Positions 34,064 to 46,150 of a stretch of 64,000 bases of DNA are shown here, one piece after another. A model generated the notes under the pieces. The model was not told the origin of the DNA, did no database searches, and worked only from the letters and a program-made list of their open reading frames with translations. Positions within the stretch are counted from its first letter, which is position 1, and every line of letters starts with the position of its first letter. The position numbers were made by a program, and so were the translations under genes. Origin of the DNA: Gnetum montanum (Eukaryota; Streptophyta; Gnetopsida; Gnetales; Gnetaceae); NCBI GenBank assembly GCA_015680685.1, contig MNCI01017655.1, positions 1,031,674 through 1,095,673 on the forward strand, given 5' to 3'.

Positions 34064-34081
34064 TGGCACCATTGTTGAGGA
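34064..34081 (+). promoter_or_regulatory. Primer-binding site of element 2
   Basis: TGGCACCATTGTTGAGGA lies one base after the LTR end. It matches 13 of 18 positions of the tRNA-Asp complement TGGCGCCGTTGCCGGGGA, and all five differences are transitions of the deamination type. Confidence 0.8.
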
Positions 34082-34177
34082 CTTAGTTGTTTGTGCGCTA
34101 CGTAGAAGATAGGAAATCATCCACATCATTGGGAAGCTAGAAAAAACCATTGGGTTGATCAGAAGAAAAATAAGATA

Positions 34178-36012
34178 ATGGTAAATAGCACACCAAACAA
34201 GACAAAAATGTCTTCTTCTTTGCACAAGAGCATTTCACCGCCTAGGACCAACACAAGAGATAGTCGGTGGTACAACACAAGTAGCCCAGATCTACCAATG
34301 CCTCAAAAATTCCATGTGGTATATATTCATCATGATGAATATGTACCCAACTTTACCTTCATTCTCCATAAAGATGAACAATTGTGTTGGAGAGATTTGG
34401 AGGGTAACATTGTGTTGCCTCCAGATCAAGCAGTCCCCAACATGCTTCTTCATGTCCTCGCATGAATAGGCATGTCATAGTTATACATGAAGTACATTGC
34501 AAGTGATTACGACACAAGGGACTACCATCCCACAGAAGTGCAACGTCAATGGAACTTGTGATAGGACAGTTATCACACATCGTTGAAGGGAAAAAGACCC
34601 CATAACGCTCCACCTATCTTAAGAAAAATTGAGGGTGGTGAACCTATTTTAATAGGTTCCCCACCAAATGATGTTCCCCCTCCTAATAATGGTCAGGAGA
34701 TGGTGTATCAGAACCTACGCTCCATGACTCACAACCCTGGTTCTGATCCCAACGAACACCAAGTGTTCAACAAGGGAACACCAACACATGAAAAGGATGA
34801 GCATTATGATTGTCATCATGATTAGGGCCAAAACCACCAAAGAGAAGGTAGGGAACATCGTCATGGTGATGGTTCTCCTTCTTCTTCCCCTTCATCATCA
34901 CATTCACCCTATCCTTCTATATCAAGACACAGTCATAAGGAGCCTAACTGTGAGGATAAGGGTAAACATAGTGAGAAACCTTGACGAGAGAGTCGAGAAA
35001 GAGGACGAGGGCACTCAAAAGAATCAAGGCATGGAAGAAGGGAAACTAAGAAACTGTGTAGACATCATAGATGCTATGAATGAAATGAGAACAAAGAACC
35101 CCTACTAGCAACCTAAAGCATGTTAGACATCATGGAGGCCGTAAGAATTCCTACAAGACATAAAAAAGATAGCAGGATCAAGAGGTTAGATATGAATAAT
35201 ATTCCATGATTTGAAGGGGGATACAACGCTGATCCACAGAACCATTTACAAGAATTTCACAATTCATATGCCTTGCAGAACATTGAAAATGAGTGGCAAA
35301 AGCTAAAGTTGTTCCCAATGATATTGGTAAAAGAAGCAGAAAGCTAGTACCTGTCCTTAGAATTGGAAACCATTAGGAGGTGGAGTACGATGCTAGAGTT
35401 GTTTAATGATAAGTATCAAACGTACTCCTGAGTGTCTAACCTATGAAAGAAAATCCAAGGATGGAAGTAGGAAAATCATGAATCCTTGGATGCTACCATG
35501 GGCTGTTATTATGCATTGTTACATCATTGCCCAGGCCATGGTTATGTACAATAGGATCCACTGCACCATCTTGTAGATGGACTTAGGCATGAAACTAGGA
35601 CAACCCTTGGAACATATGCCCAAGGAAGATTATCAGATCTTAGGTTCCATCAGGTCCATAGATTGCCGGAACAAGTAGCTAAGGAAGAAGGGGAGCTATG
35701 TAAGAGAGAAAGTGCAAAAGAGTACAACCACGATCCTTCCCTCTAAAAAAGGGGAGTGATATTTTGTGAGGAGGAGGAAGAGTCACCACTCGAAGAGCTA
35801 GTGAATAGGAAAACCTTGCCACTCCAAAAATTAACAACAGAAGTATTGACAAAGGTAGACCAAATGTGGGACTCCTTGGATAGTAGATTTGAAACCGTTC
35901 TTAAAATTGTAGAGGAGTCTAAGGAGCAAGGTAGTGACTATGATAGAAAGAAAAAGTGGTATTCAGACCATGCACATAACAAAGGTAAGAGGTTGTGGAT
36001 TCTAATACAAAA
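34178..36012 (+). pseudogene. gag of element 2, broken
   Basis: The ATG at 34178 is about 100 bases after the primer-binding site and opens one frame followed to 36012. A serine-rich stretch lies near 34880-34930, then an arginine/glutamate-rich patch (ESRERGRGHSKES). The gag core includes STMLELFNDKYQTYS and ENHESLDATMGCYYALLHH. The C-terminal helix region is open at 35756-36000 (LTKVDQMWDSLDSRFE). About a dozen stops occur (TAG, TAA, TGA), most explainable by C-to-T from CAG, CAA or CGA. A one-base shift in the A-run at about 36009-36014 separates it from the zinc knuckle and pol. Confidence 0.85.
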
Positions 36013-39000
36013 AATGATGGTGGATGTGAGATATGCCAATATGACCATCCTAAGGGATGTTGCCTAGTAATCTCACATCTACAAGAGTCTGGGGTGTATG
36101 CACTCAACCCACGACTTAACAAATGGCAAGCACCTCGACGGTTACCTTATCTCCAACGTAACCCGAGGTAGTTCCACCAACCTTTAATGTATTATCCAAG
36201 TGGAACTCTACCATAACCTATTAAGCAACACCAGCAGTGGCAATACCCACAGTCATGGAGGATGCTACCACCAAGGCAAAAATACCCTTATCGGCAACTG
36301 GATCCATATGGCTACTACGTGCAGCAGCCAATCTCTCCAAGTGACTCTATTGGTCACATGACACCACAATATCACTACCAAGCTCAGGAGTATTATAGGA
36401 CTCCTTCTCCTAGGGGAAAAACACCACATACATACCATCCTCCAAATCCATCCGCAACTCTCACACCGATAGCTCCAATACCACCCGCTCCAGCAATGCA
36501 AGGGATACTCCCCACTCAACCGCAGCAACCCAATGTTACAAGGGCTGTGAATCCTCAACTCGTAGTTGGTTCTAAAAACCTTATGTAGAAAAGATATTTC
36601 TTCAAAACTAACAATCCAACCAAGCCCTCACCATCACAAGCAGTTAAACATCTGAACACCTTCCTACCAAGTAAAGCTTCAGGGCCTGCTTCAACCCAAA
36701 AGTCGAGCTTAACATACATGGTTATATTAACACATGCCATTACAAATTAGATTAAGGTGGGCCACCTTCCCAAGAAATTATTTGATCCTAGAAGTCCTTT
36801 AAATTATCTCCAAGTCACTAGAAATGAACCATGTAAAGCTCTTTTATACTCAGGTTCTGAAGTCAACTTAATATCACAAGAGATGTATAAAGCCTGGAAC
36901 CTGCCTCCATTGAGGAAGTGTAACATTCGACTAGAGCTGGTTGATCAATCCATCACTATTCCCTTGGGACTAGTGGAGGACATTGTTACCACTGTATGTG
37001 GGTGGTCGTATCCAGTTGATTTCCTAGTGATATAAGTAAATAACAGTAAAGGGGACTTCCCAATAATAATGGGAAGAGCATGGCTAAGCACCATAGATGC
37101 ATGCCTAGGAATCCACGATCTTTCCCTAGAGATATCCAAGAAGAATTTTTTTGGAAAGATCGAGAAGAAGAAATTTCCATGCATCGCATACAGTGACATG
37201 GCGTGCCATTACGTGTAGAAATCATGGGTTATGCAAAGTTTAGCATTGCCTACATGCAATCGGTGTTCACAAGACATTAATATACAAAGGTCCTTATATG
37301 CAGTAGCCACACGAGAAGAAGACACCTAGTGGTTGATGGTTGACCAAGATAGAAACTCACTAACATGCATGGAACTAACTGAGGGAATAACTAGTGCTTA
37401 CATTGAAAGCATAGACACACTAGAGCAAGTTCGTTGCCAACTTCCAAGCTTTAACCTTGAAAAAATTAATTGGGGGAAGTTGGAAATTCCTGAGAGATTT
37501 AAACAAGAGCCCCTAGATTTGAAACCATTGCCCACTAGTCTAGAGTATATGATCCTCAAAAATGGAAAACCGGTGATCATCAATGCAAGGCTTGTTCCCA
37601 AACAAAAAGAAAGATTGCTGAAAGTAATAAAAAAGTGGTCAAAAACCTTTGCCTGGTCATACCCTGAGTTAACTGGAATAGATCCTAGGATATGCCAACA
37701 TAGGATTTACATGGACCCCTCCATGAAACCTCGAAAAAAACTACAGAGGTGACTAAACCCAAAATTGAAACAAATAGTAAAAGAAGAAATAGAACAACTT
37801 CTTAAGGTTGGGTTCATATATCCCATTGCTGATAGTGAATGGGTTAGATCTCTGGTGATTGTGCCTAAAAAGGGAGGTAAATGGAGGGTGTGTATATATT
37901 TTAGGTTGTTGACCATGGCAACATTCAAGGATCACTTTCCATTACCATTCGTTGACCAAGTCTTAGACACCATAGTAGGGCATTACTATTATAGCTTTCT
38001 GGATGGTTATAGTGGATACAACCAAATATGGATAGCACTAGAAGATCAAGCCAAGACAGTGTTCACCAGTACTTGGGGAACATTTGCATATAAAAAAATG
38101 CCATTTGGCTTGTGCAATGCTCTTGCCACATTTCAACATCTAGTTCTAGGCATATTCCAATAGTAGATAGGAAATGGAGTGGAAGTCTTTATGGATGACT
38201 TATCCACTTATGGAACAAGCTTTGATCGAGCCTTGGACTAATTAGAGTAAGTGCTAAAATGATGTGTAGAAAAAAACTTAAGGCTAAACTGGCAAAAAAG
38301 CCATTTGATGGTCCAAGAAGGTGTAGTACTTGGACATAAGATCTCACATTCAGGAATAGAGGTAGACCTAGATACAGTTAGGGTCATCCAAGGAATCACC
38401 CGACAACCAGAAACTATCAAAGACATTCAGTCATTCCTTGGACACTTTGGCTACTATAGGAGATTCATTGAGAACTTCTCCAAGATTTCCAAACCGTTGA
38501 TAGAACTAACGAAGAAGGATGAACCATTCGAATGGACCAAGGAATGTGAACGAGCATTCCAAACTTTAAAACAAATGCTTGTGAAAACTCCCATTCTACA
38601 AGCCCCTAACTAGTTCAGACCATTCCATATAATGATTAACACATCCAATTATGCCTTAGGATCCATACTTACATAGTTAGATAACCAAAAACATCCTTAC
38701 TACATCCACTATGCAAGTAAGAGTATCGCTGGTGCACAACTTAACTACAAAACTACAGAAAAAGAATTAATGACTGTAGTGTTTACACTAGACAAGTTTA
38801 GGCACTATGTGTTAGGTTACAAAGTGTACATTCATATAGATCATAGTGTAATCAGTTTCCTCATGAACAAGCCAATGGTTAGCCCTCATATTATACGATG
38901 GCTGGTAATCCTACAAGAGTTTGATCTAACGATGATAGATCGAAAGGGCATCGAGAATGTAGTTGCAAATCACTTATCTTAGTTACGCTGGGATAACAAA

Positions 39001-40386
39001 GAGGATGAATATGTAATGTCTGACCATTTTCCTAATGAAGCCCTCTTTGCCGGTGTAGTGAACAACCAATCCACCAAAAGAAACTAGTATAGTAGCATTC
39101 TCACATATCTCCTTTCCCAACAAACACCACAGGAGCTGGACTTTAGGAAGAAACAATAGTTTCTTCATAGAGCCAAGTACTTCATGGAGATCAATGGATA
39201 AATTTACAAAGTTTGTCTTGATGGCTTTGTTTGATGGTATGTGCCTGATGAGGACCAACTAAGAGTTCTCTAAGATGCTCATGAGGGCCCTTGTGGGGGT
39301 CACTATGCAGGGAGAAAAATGGCTACTAAGATCCTGCTTATAGGATATTATTGGCCAACATTATTTTGGGATGCCCATCAATTTTTCGAATCCTACGAGT
39401 GCTATCAACATGATGGGGGAATGACTGCTAGAATGGAGGGTCCGCAACAATGGATTCAACCCTTAGAGCCCTTCGACATTTGGGGAATAGAATTTATGGG
39501 GTCCATTACACCAATGTCAAATGGAAAATCTTACATGATTATTGTTGTTGACTATCTAATGAAATGGGATGAAGCAGCTACTGTTATGTACTGCACATCA
39601 TCTACCCCTGCATGATTTATGCAACAACAAGTTGTAAATAGGTTTGGTGTGCCACATGCACTTATCTCTGATAATGGAACACACTTCACAGGTGCAACCT
39701 TTTGGAAGTTGATGCAATGCTTATGGGTTAGACATAAATTGACTACACCTTATCACCCCCAAGCTAATGGCCAAGCTAAGGTTAATAATTAGGAGATTAC
39801 TAAAATATTAACAAGGACAATTAGTAAATATAGGTGAGATTGGAGAACTAAATTAAATGATGCTATCTGGGCATACCGCTCCACTTAGAAACTTCCTACA
39901 GGCTACTCTCCCTATGAGTTAGTATACAGAAAACTTCCAAAGCTTCCAATTCAAACTAAGTTCTGTACACTATCTATGGCATGTGACCTCCACCTTGACC
40001 TTGATCTAGCACAAAAAAAAATATTGGCAACTCTAAACATGATAGACAAAAACCAATTGGTTGCCCTGTCATCAAATGAGTTGCACAAGGCAAATAACAA
40101 GCAACGTCATGACTTGAGAATTCAGAAGGTTAAGTATCAACTAGGAGATAAGGTCCTTTACTAGAACCCCACACATATGCCACAACACAAAAAATTTTAG
40201 ACATTGTGGGAAGGGCCTTACATTATTCATATAACCTTTCCCTCAGGGGTCATGACCATATACAAACCTGAAAGCCCTGATAAGAGATTATTGGTCAATG
40301 TGCAACAAACCAAACCCTTCCATGAAGTTAAAACAATCTGTGCACATCATGCCACGGAGCAAGGACAACCTCGCTCATTATTTTAG
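36013..40386 (+). pseudogene. gag C-terminus and pol of element 2: zinc knuckle, protease, RT, RNase H, integrase
   Basis: One frame throughout. The zinc knuckle CEICQYDHPKGCC lies near 36025, followed by a proline/glutamine-rich linker (36262-36588). The protease active site near 36846 reads LLYSGSEVN, with tyrosine in place of the catalytic aspartate; FPIIMGRAWL follows. RT at 37780-38240 has FLDGYSGYNQI, MPFGLCNALATFQ and the FMDD catalytic motif. RNase H lies at 38640-38980. In the integrase, the zinc region GGHYAGRK is near 39290; in the core the first aspartate is glutamate (WGIEFMG), the second is kept (ISDNGTHF) and the final glutamate is lysine (NGQAKVNN). The C-terminal domain has WEGPYII. 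Scattered stops interrupt the frame. FMDD and overall style indicate the Athila lineage. Confidence 0.9.
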
Positions 40387-42290
40387 ATCTCCTCCTTTCA
40401 ACTCAGTTATGGGGGAGATGGCCACCTATGCTAATCAATTGAGGCCCTCAGTTATTTTTTAAGTTTTTGTTTTACAAATTTCTTTAACTTTTCTTGTTTT
40501 TTTTTACAACATCATTTATACTCTTTTATTTCTTTGTGTGTTTATTTGTTTTTTTTGTTAAGTTTGTCACCTAATAAGTTTGATGGTGGTATGAACTACA
40601 TTCTATTGATTGCTAATGTTTGGTTTTTACCTTTGAGTTATAATGTTGATATTAAGGTATGGTTCTTTTGATATAACAGGAAATGAGTCAATGTCATCCA
40701 TGCATCCATAAATTTCTATGGTCTCTCTTGGATTTAAAATGTACAGTCCCTTTCTTTCAATAATAAGAACTATCAAGGAATTGGTGACTGGGTATTTCTC
40801 AGGCTAAGGAAGGACTCAAGGATTGAAAAGGGTGCAACTTCAAGGGAACTTGATGCATTTGTGCTGGCCATTCTCTTGGGTGCTTGGATGTTTCCTTAGG
40901 TTTTCCTTAACATTCCAACGTTGCTCCATTAGCGAGAAGCTGAGCTAATAAAAATAATAAGTCTTTGCATGGTGTGCTTCTCACACAAAATAAAAAAAAA
41001 ATAGAAAGAAAAATAGTGAGCATTCAAAGCAAACCCCTTAGTCGAAATAATCATCTGGGCTACAAGCACTAGTTATGGAACTAAATAAACATGTTCCCTC
41101 TAACTAAGGCTGATGTTGCTTCCTACTTTCTCCTTTTTTTGTTTTGTCAGAATGGTGGTAACTCTTTTGTGAAAGCATTCTTGTTACTTCGAGTGGATGG
41201 ATTAGCCGAATGTATTAATGCGAAGTCACTGGATGTGGTTTGTTTGAGGCTAGACTTGGAATGAGATCTACTAAGTCACATTAATCATAAATACACAAGG
41301 AGCTATACACCACCGTATTCTCGAGACTCCATTCCATTCTCTTCTCCTCACCATTCTTTCTCCATTTTCACCTCATTGCCAATTATATCAATAGTCCATA
41401 TTTTGGTTGATTCATTGTTTTCTTTTTGGTAAACTCTTATGGTTAAGAATTTAAATCTTTCTTCCAAATGACATTTCTAGAGCCTACGGACTCTTTGAAT
41501 GTGGGATTGTCAAGGCATTAAGGGCATGAGCCCACATTGGGGAGGACCCATTGGCATTCCTATTTGGTGCATCTGTTAATTTCTTTCCCTTAAACATTTC
41601 AGCAATCACCATTTATTTTGTTCATATCCATCTTTGAAATCCATTTTATCAGCATTGCCGTTGTTTATTTTTCTCCATCTTCCTTATTCCTTATTCTTTT
41701 TCCAGTTTATCACTACCGGAGGTTCGCTCTTAGTCATGGGGGTCATGGTCCAATTTTTTTGATTTTCTCTTAACCCCTACACCTCAGGTAGTCACCAGTA
41801 TTATATCTCTAGATCCATATTAGCCATATCACAACTTAGCCAATGGACCTTACACTGAGGCAAGGTATCAACTGCGTTGTGATTCATTTACCCTTGCTAA
41901 TATAAGACTGTGTTATGTGTGTAGAGGGTAATCATACAACAATGGATTGGATTTGGAGGGAACACTTGGAATGGATTGGTTCTGACACAGTTATGCAACG
42001 AACAAGATTGATGGCAAGCTTACGGACGAACAATGAAAGGCGCAATCTTGGTGTCGGCAGCAATAGACTTCTTCTTTTCTCTCTCTCTTCTCTCTTCTCT
42101 CTCAGTTGCCAAATAAGGCTGGATGTCAAATGTGTATAGTGTTCACTCTTGTTATCTTGGACACTAATTTTTCAATGTATTATAATGATGATCTGTTCAC
42201 ATGTCACACCATTCACCATTAGTATCATTCAAGTCAATAATCTCATACCTTCCCAATATTTTGTAAGGAACTCAAGCATGAGTTTTCATT
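40387..42290 (+). other. 3' noncoding region of element 2
   Basis: It starts with a T-rich tract (40430-40560). Scattered similarity to the blocks at 15300-16800 and 24640-26240 follows (for example cactggatgtggtttg near 41230). A pyrimidine run rich in CTCTCTT lies at 42073-42105. No extra ORF is present, unlike elements 3 and 4. Small open frames at 41915-42139 are not supported. Confidence 0.7.
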
Positions 42291-42304
42291 CAGTCATGGG
42301 GGTA
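42291..42304 (+). promoter_or_regulatory. Polypurine tract of element 2
   Basis: GTCATGGGGGTA lies directly before the 3' LTR start TGATGAG. The same tract with one or two changes precedes the LTR of element X at 11011-11020. Confidence 0.85.
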
Positions 42305-43128
42305 TGATGAGCCATGATATCGCGTATGTGATATCACATCCGCTATATTGTGTCTACCCCCATGATATCGCGTATGCAATATCATGGCCGACCGAAACAT
42401 CTAAAAATAAGAGGCGGCTTTCCCTTGTTTCTCCATCAAGATCTAGACCTTAGCCAAACTATAATAGTTTTTCCATTCCAGAGTTAGAATAATTTCCATG
42501 TGCCCATAGTAGGAGTCTCAAAGTGAATGGATCTTTATTCGAGCAAATTGTACCTGAGCACACATCTATGTACAAAAATAAAGAAGAACTTTCTGATAAA
42601 CCTTGCAGCAAGTGGACTAAGCTAAATAGGATTTAATTATTGTTAAATGTTTAATTTTTTTCTAGATAATTAAATCTTTCTAAACCCTCAACTCTCCTAG
42701 TTAAGTGAATTTAGTACAAATGCTTCGAGCACATGTGTAATGCTTGGTAACCCAGTAATGTGTAGTGTTTGGTAATCCCAGTAGCATTGCACTGGTTTAG
42801 GGTGTGTGCGGCAAGTGGGAATGGATACTGGTGCTAGGAAAATTAGAACTTAGTTAGTGAGTAGTTAATGAAAGTTAGTCACTTAGTCTCTTCACCCTTT
42901 CCTCATTAGCATAAAGACATTAAAAGATAAAAAGTATAAAAATCACATACCTCAAACTTACTTAACCATACAACCATGAAAATACAAGTAAGTTTGGGAA
43001 GACAGAAATTGATTAACTTTAAGTATTCCATAAGGCGTGTAAGTGCTTAGTCCTTGGAGTTCGACTAGATTGTGCGTGAGACTCTCGTATTCATATGGTT
43101 GAGTGTAGGGGTACCTTGCCACTCATCA
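42305..43128 (+). repeat. 3' LTR of element 2
   Basis: 824 bases, direct repeat of 33252-34062. Its U3 carries two copies of the palindromic ATGATATCGCGTATG unit, where the 5' LTR has one full copy. Confidence 0.92.
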
Positions 43129-45640
43129 AATGGTATTGTTTTCATGAGCCTTAGGTGTGCACCTACCTTAACATGTTAGATTATAACAATGTTAAAAATC
43201 ATATGAAATTTTTAGGCATTAAATCATCATTAAAAAAAATCATGCATGAAAACAATGATAAGTATAATTTTTATAGAGAAAATGAAGAACAAAATCACAA
43301 TCTAATGCTAAATATGTATATGAGTATGATGAGTAAGTTAAAATCAAGGAACACATATTCAATAGTATTCCTACCTCAGGATTAAGTTATAAAACTCGAA
43401 TCTCAAACAACATAAATTAAATATACATGCTAAAGAATACAAGCACAACAATTAAAGGCATGAATGTAGAAAGGAAAAAAATCAAAAGGCTCTAAAACTT
43501 GTGATACCATTAACCAAATAAATAAAGATATGAAAAATTACAAAGTGTGCCTCAATGAGGCATCCAATCTCTAATTAAAATAGGTAAGGAAAACTAAAGG
43601 TGGAAGAAGATAGTATTACTCAAACTAGCATGCTCATTGAGTCACAAAAAAACATGCTGAAGACTAATTGAGTACCTTATGTCATGTAACCACCACCATC
43701 ATAGGAGTTAAGATAGAGCTCACTTACTTACAATGCCAAGCCACCAAATATTTACAATTGGATCCTTCACATTTTACGGACCTATCTTTCTTTCCTTTGT
43801 AAAACCCATTCATGGAACACCCATGGATTCCTAAAAACTAGTGAGACATCAATATCAAATGCAAGTCTGCCTCCTTGGATTATCAAATCTCATGCTAGCT
43901 TTTCTGGATTAACTCTTTACCACACAAAATAATCAACAAGAAATGCAATGGAATAAATAGAGAATGCATAATGGGTAAGGAAGAGAAAGTGAGAGTGCAA
44001 CATCACTAGACCCCTAGCTAACTATCCAATTACCTCATGGAGCATGTGAGCATGTCATACAGCCCAAAAGAGGTTCATTATCACATCCCTTTACGACTAC
44101 TCATCCACATAATGGGGTTAGACCTCCAAGTACCCCTTCTAAGTGCAAGATTACACCTACCTCTACCAATGTCATCTAGCCTTGATTATTCCATGATCCA
44201 ACCATTGATGAAATTGAACCAAGGAAAAATATGAAAAAGCATATAAAATTCAAGATTTTGGTTTGATTTTTATCCATCTATTCATGTATGCATAATAAGC
44301 TCCTCAAATTTTGCTTTGTTAGAATCCTTTCATCAATTCCCTAGCTATTCTAACCTATCCTAATTCCAATAGGGATTATAATTCATGACCAAAAATGATA
44401 AATATAGCCATGTTTTAGGTCAAAAATTATGGATTTTGATCTTGAGAAGAAAGATGAGTTCAAAAATTGGATGGAAGTAGCAATTGATGTTAACAAAATG
44501 AACTAAGAGAGAGACTTCTAGGCCTTCATGACCATGAATAGGGATGAAGTAGGAGATTTTCATGGACTATCACATTTGGGATCTAAGTAATTTAGAAAAT
44601 AAGTTGAACATGAAAAATTATTACATAGGTATTTGTCTAACGACTCATTTTGACTTTAGTTAAGCAATTAAAAGACCATTCTAGGATGGTAAAAATACCA
44701 ATTTATGTGGAACAATTATTTGGAGTTACATTAATATTTCCATTACGTCTTCTTCTTATCATTATTATTCCATTATTTTTCTTTTCTTTTATTTACATTT
44801 TTAAATTTTTTAGCATTTTTTATCTTTTCATTCATTATTTTTTCCTCTTTTATTTCTATTTTTATTATGAGAAGAGTATCTTTGAAGATGAATGGAAGTC
44901 ATGGAAATGATTGGAATGCTAGATCACCACCTAGAATCTTTAGTTTGTGCAAACATGAGAATTCATCACTTATCACATGGTAAGAATAGGTTCATAAGAT
45001 TATGAACCTCTTTTGATCAAGATGGCTAGGCATAGAAATGCATGAATTGTTGTCTAATTATACTAGTTAGACTCATTTAGTGGTCATGCCTTGATGACAC
45101 ATCCTTTTCTTATCAATAACCAAGAACTCTTCTAGTATTTTGGAGCTCACATCCTAAGGTGTAGATCCACCACCTATCTATTATTCTAGCATCATTAGCT
45201 TCAATAGCTCCTAGTGTATGTCTTGTTCCCCACTAAATCTAAGCCGAGTTCACCAGTGATGAATAAAAGAAAGGTGGATGGATGAATTCTCTTATATGGG
45301 CACTCCATTAATCAAGGATCTACTTTGAACCTATTTAACACTCTTGCATCATCATTACATCTATAGATCATCCATCCATCATTTGTTTATTGGATGATCA
45401 TCCATAAAGAATTTTAATTGATTTTCCCACATACAAAAATAAATACATTTGAGGAAAATAAAAGATCATAAATGTTTAATCATTAAGCTTAAAAATGTAA
45501 AAGTATTAATCATACATACTAATGTTATTAAAGCACATAAATGAAATGGTAAGAACAAAAGAAAATTCAACATGACATGGAGAATTCTCCCTCACAACTA
45601 ATCCATGTCTATCACTTGATAGATCTCTGAGTGTAAAATA
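43129..45640 (-). other. 3' noncoding region of element 7, right of element 2
   Basis: About 2.5 kb of AT-rich sequence between the integrase end of element 7 and the insertion point of element 2. It includes a T-rich tract at 44740-44870. A hydrophobic open frame there is a by-product of the T-run. I see no conserved frame and no copy of the extra ORF. Confidence 0.55.
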
Positions 45641-46150
45641 CAAGAGTGATCATTATATACTCTCATAGGGAAATGATATTCTCTGTAGTAGTTTAGGTAT
45701 TTCCCATTGACCAAGAAAATTTACTCTAGCTTGTTTGGTTGGTAGAGATTTGCTAGAATAGTGACTAGTGTGGACGATGTATGGTCCTTTTCATTTAAGT
45801 TGAAATTTACCTCCCTTATATTTGCACTTTTCATAGAAACACATGATGTGTTGAGCATTGTGAAACATGGTGGAAATAGCCCATGAATAGAAATTTCCTT
45901 ATGCTCGTTCTTCCAGTATAGTATCCACCACACATATGATGATGCACATGAGGCAAGATGGAACCTTGGCTTTCTTCCATAACACAACACCTTATGAGAT
46001 CATCAACACATCTCTTATACATTTGCTCTTTGACAACTAGGTATGGCCATAATTAGTGTTAGAATCATTAGATCTTTCATTTATCTTACTCAAGATGTAT
46101 CTTTTGGGCCACTATATAGTTGAGAATGTTTGCAAACAATTGGCATTTGT
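45641..46150 (-). pseudogene. Integrase of element 7 with catalytic core deleted
   Basis: The minus-strand frame at 46022-45840 gives the zinc-binding N-terminal domain (GGYYTGRTSIRKFLFMGY, then after a one-base shift MFHNAQ and CFYEKCKY). It then runs directly into the C-terminal domain (GGKFQLK.KGPYIVHTS) and NFLVNGKYLNYYREY at about 45690. The roughly 250-300 residues carrying the DDE catalytic core are absent. The join is near 45820-45810 and looks clean. The element could not have integrated with this protein. Confidence 0.75.

Larger units (their letters stand above)
33252..43128 (+). mobile_element. Element 2: complete Athila-like LTR retrotransposon, plus strand
   Basis: The LTRs 33252-34062 and 42305-43128 share TGATGAGCCA...CACTCATCA ends. 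The flanking duplications are aatag (33247-33251) and aatgg (43129-43133). Primer-binding site, gag, protease, RT, RNase H, integrase, noncoding tail and polypurine tract are all present in canonical order. I count about 25 differences in about 410 aligned LTR bases, so it is younger than element 3. The coding frame is collinear over 6.2 kb with one frameshift and many stops. It is the reference copy for the family in this window, but it is defective. Confidence 0.92.

Noticed and set aside
34359-37225. Several minus-strand open frames opposite element 2 gag and protease
   Set aside because: The plus-strand frames match known gag, protease and RT motifs; the minus-strand ones match nothing.
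42060-42110. CTCTCTT-rich pyrimidine run
   Set aside because: A short low-complexity tract in the 3' noncoding region of element 2; no sign of function.
44650-44910. Hydrophobic open frame that looks like a membrane protein
   Set aside because: Phenylalanine and isoleucine come from a T-rich tract in noncoding sequence; there is no homologous frame in related elements.
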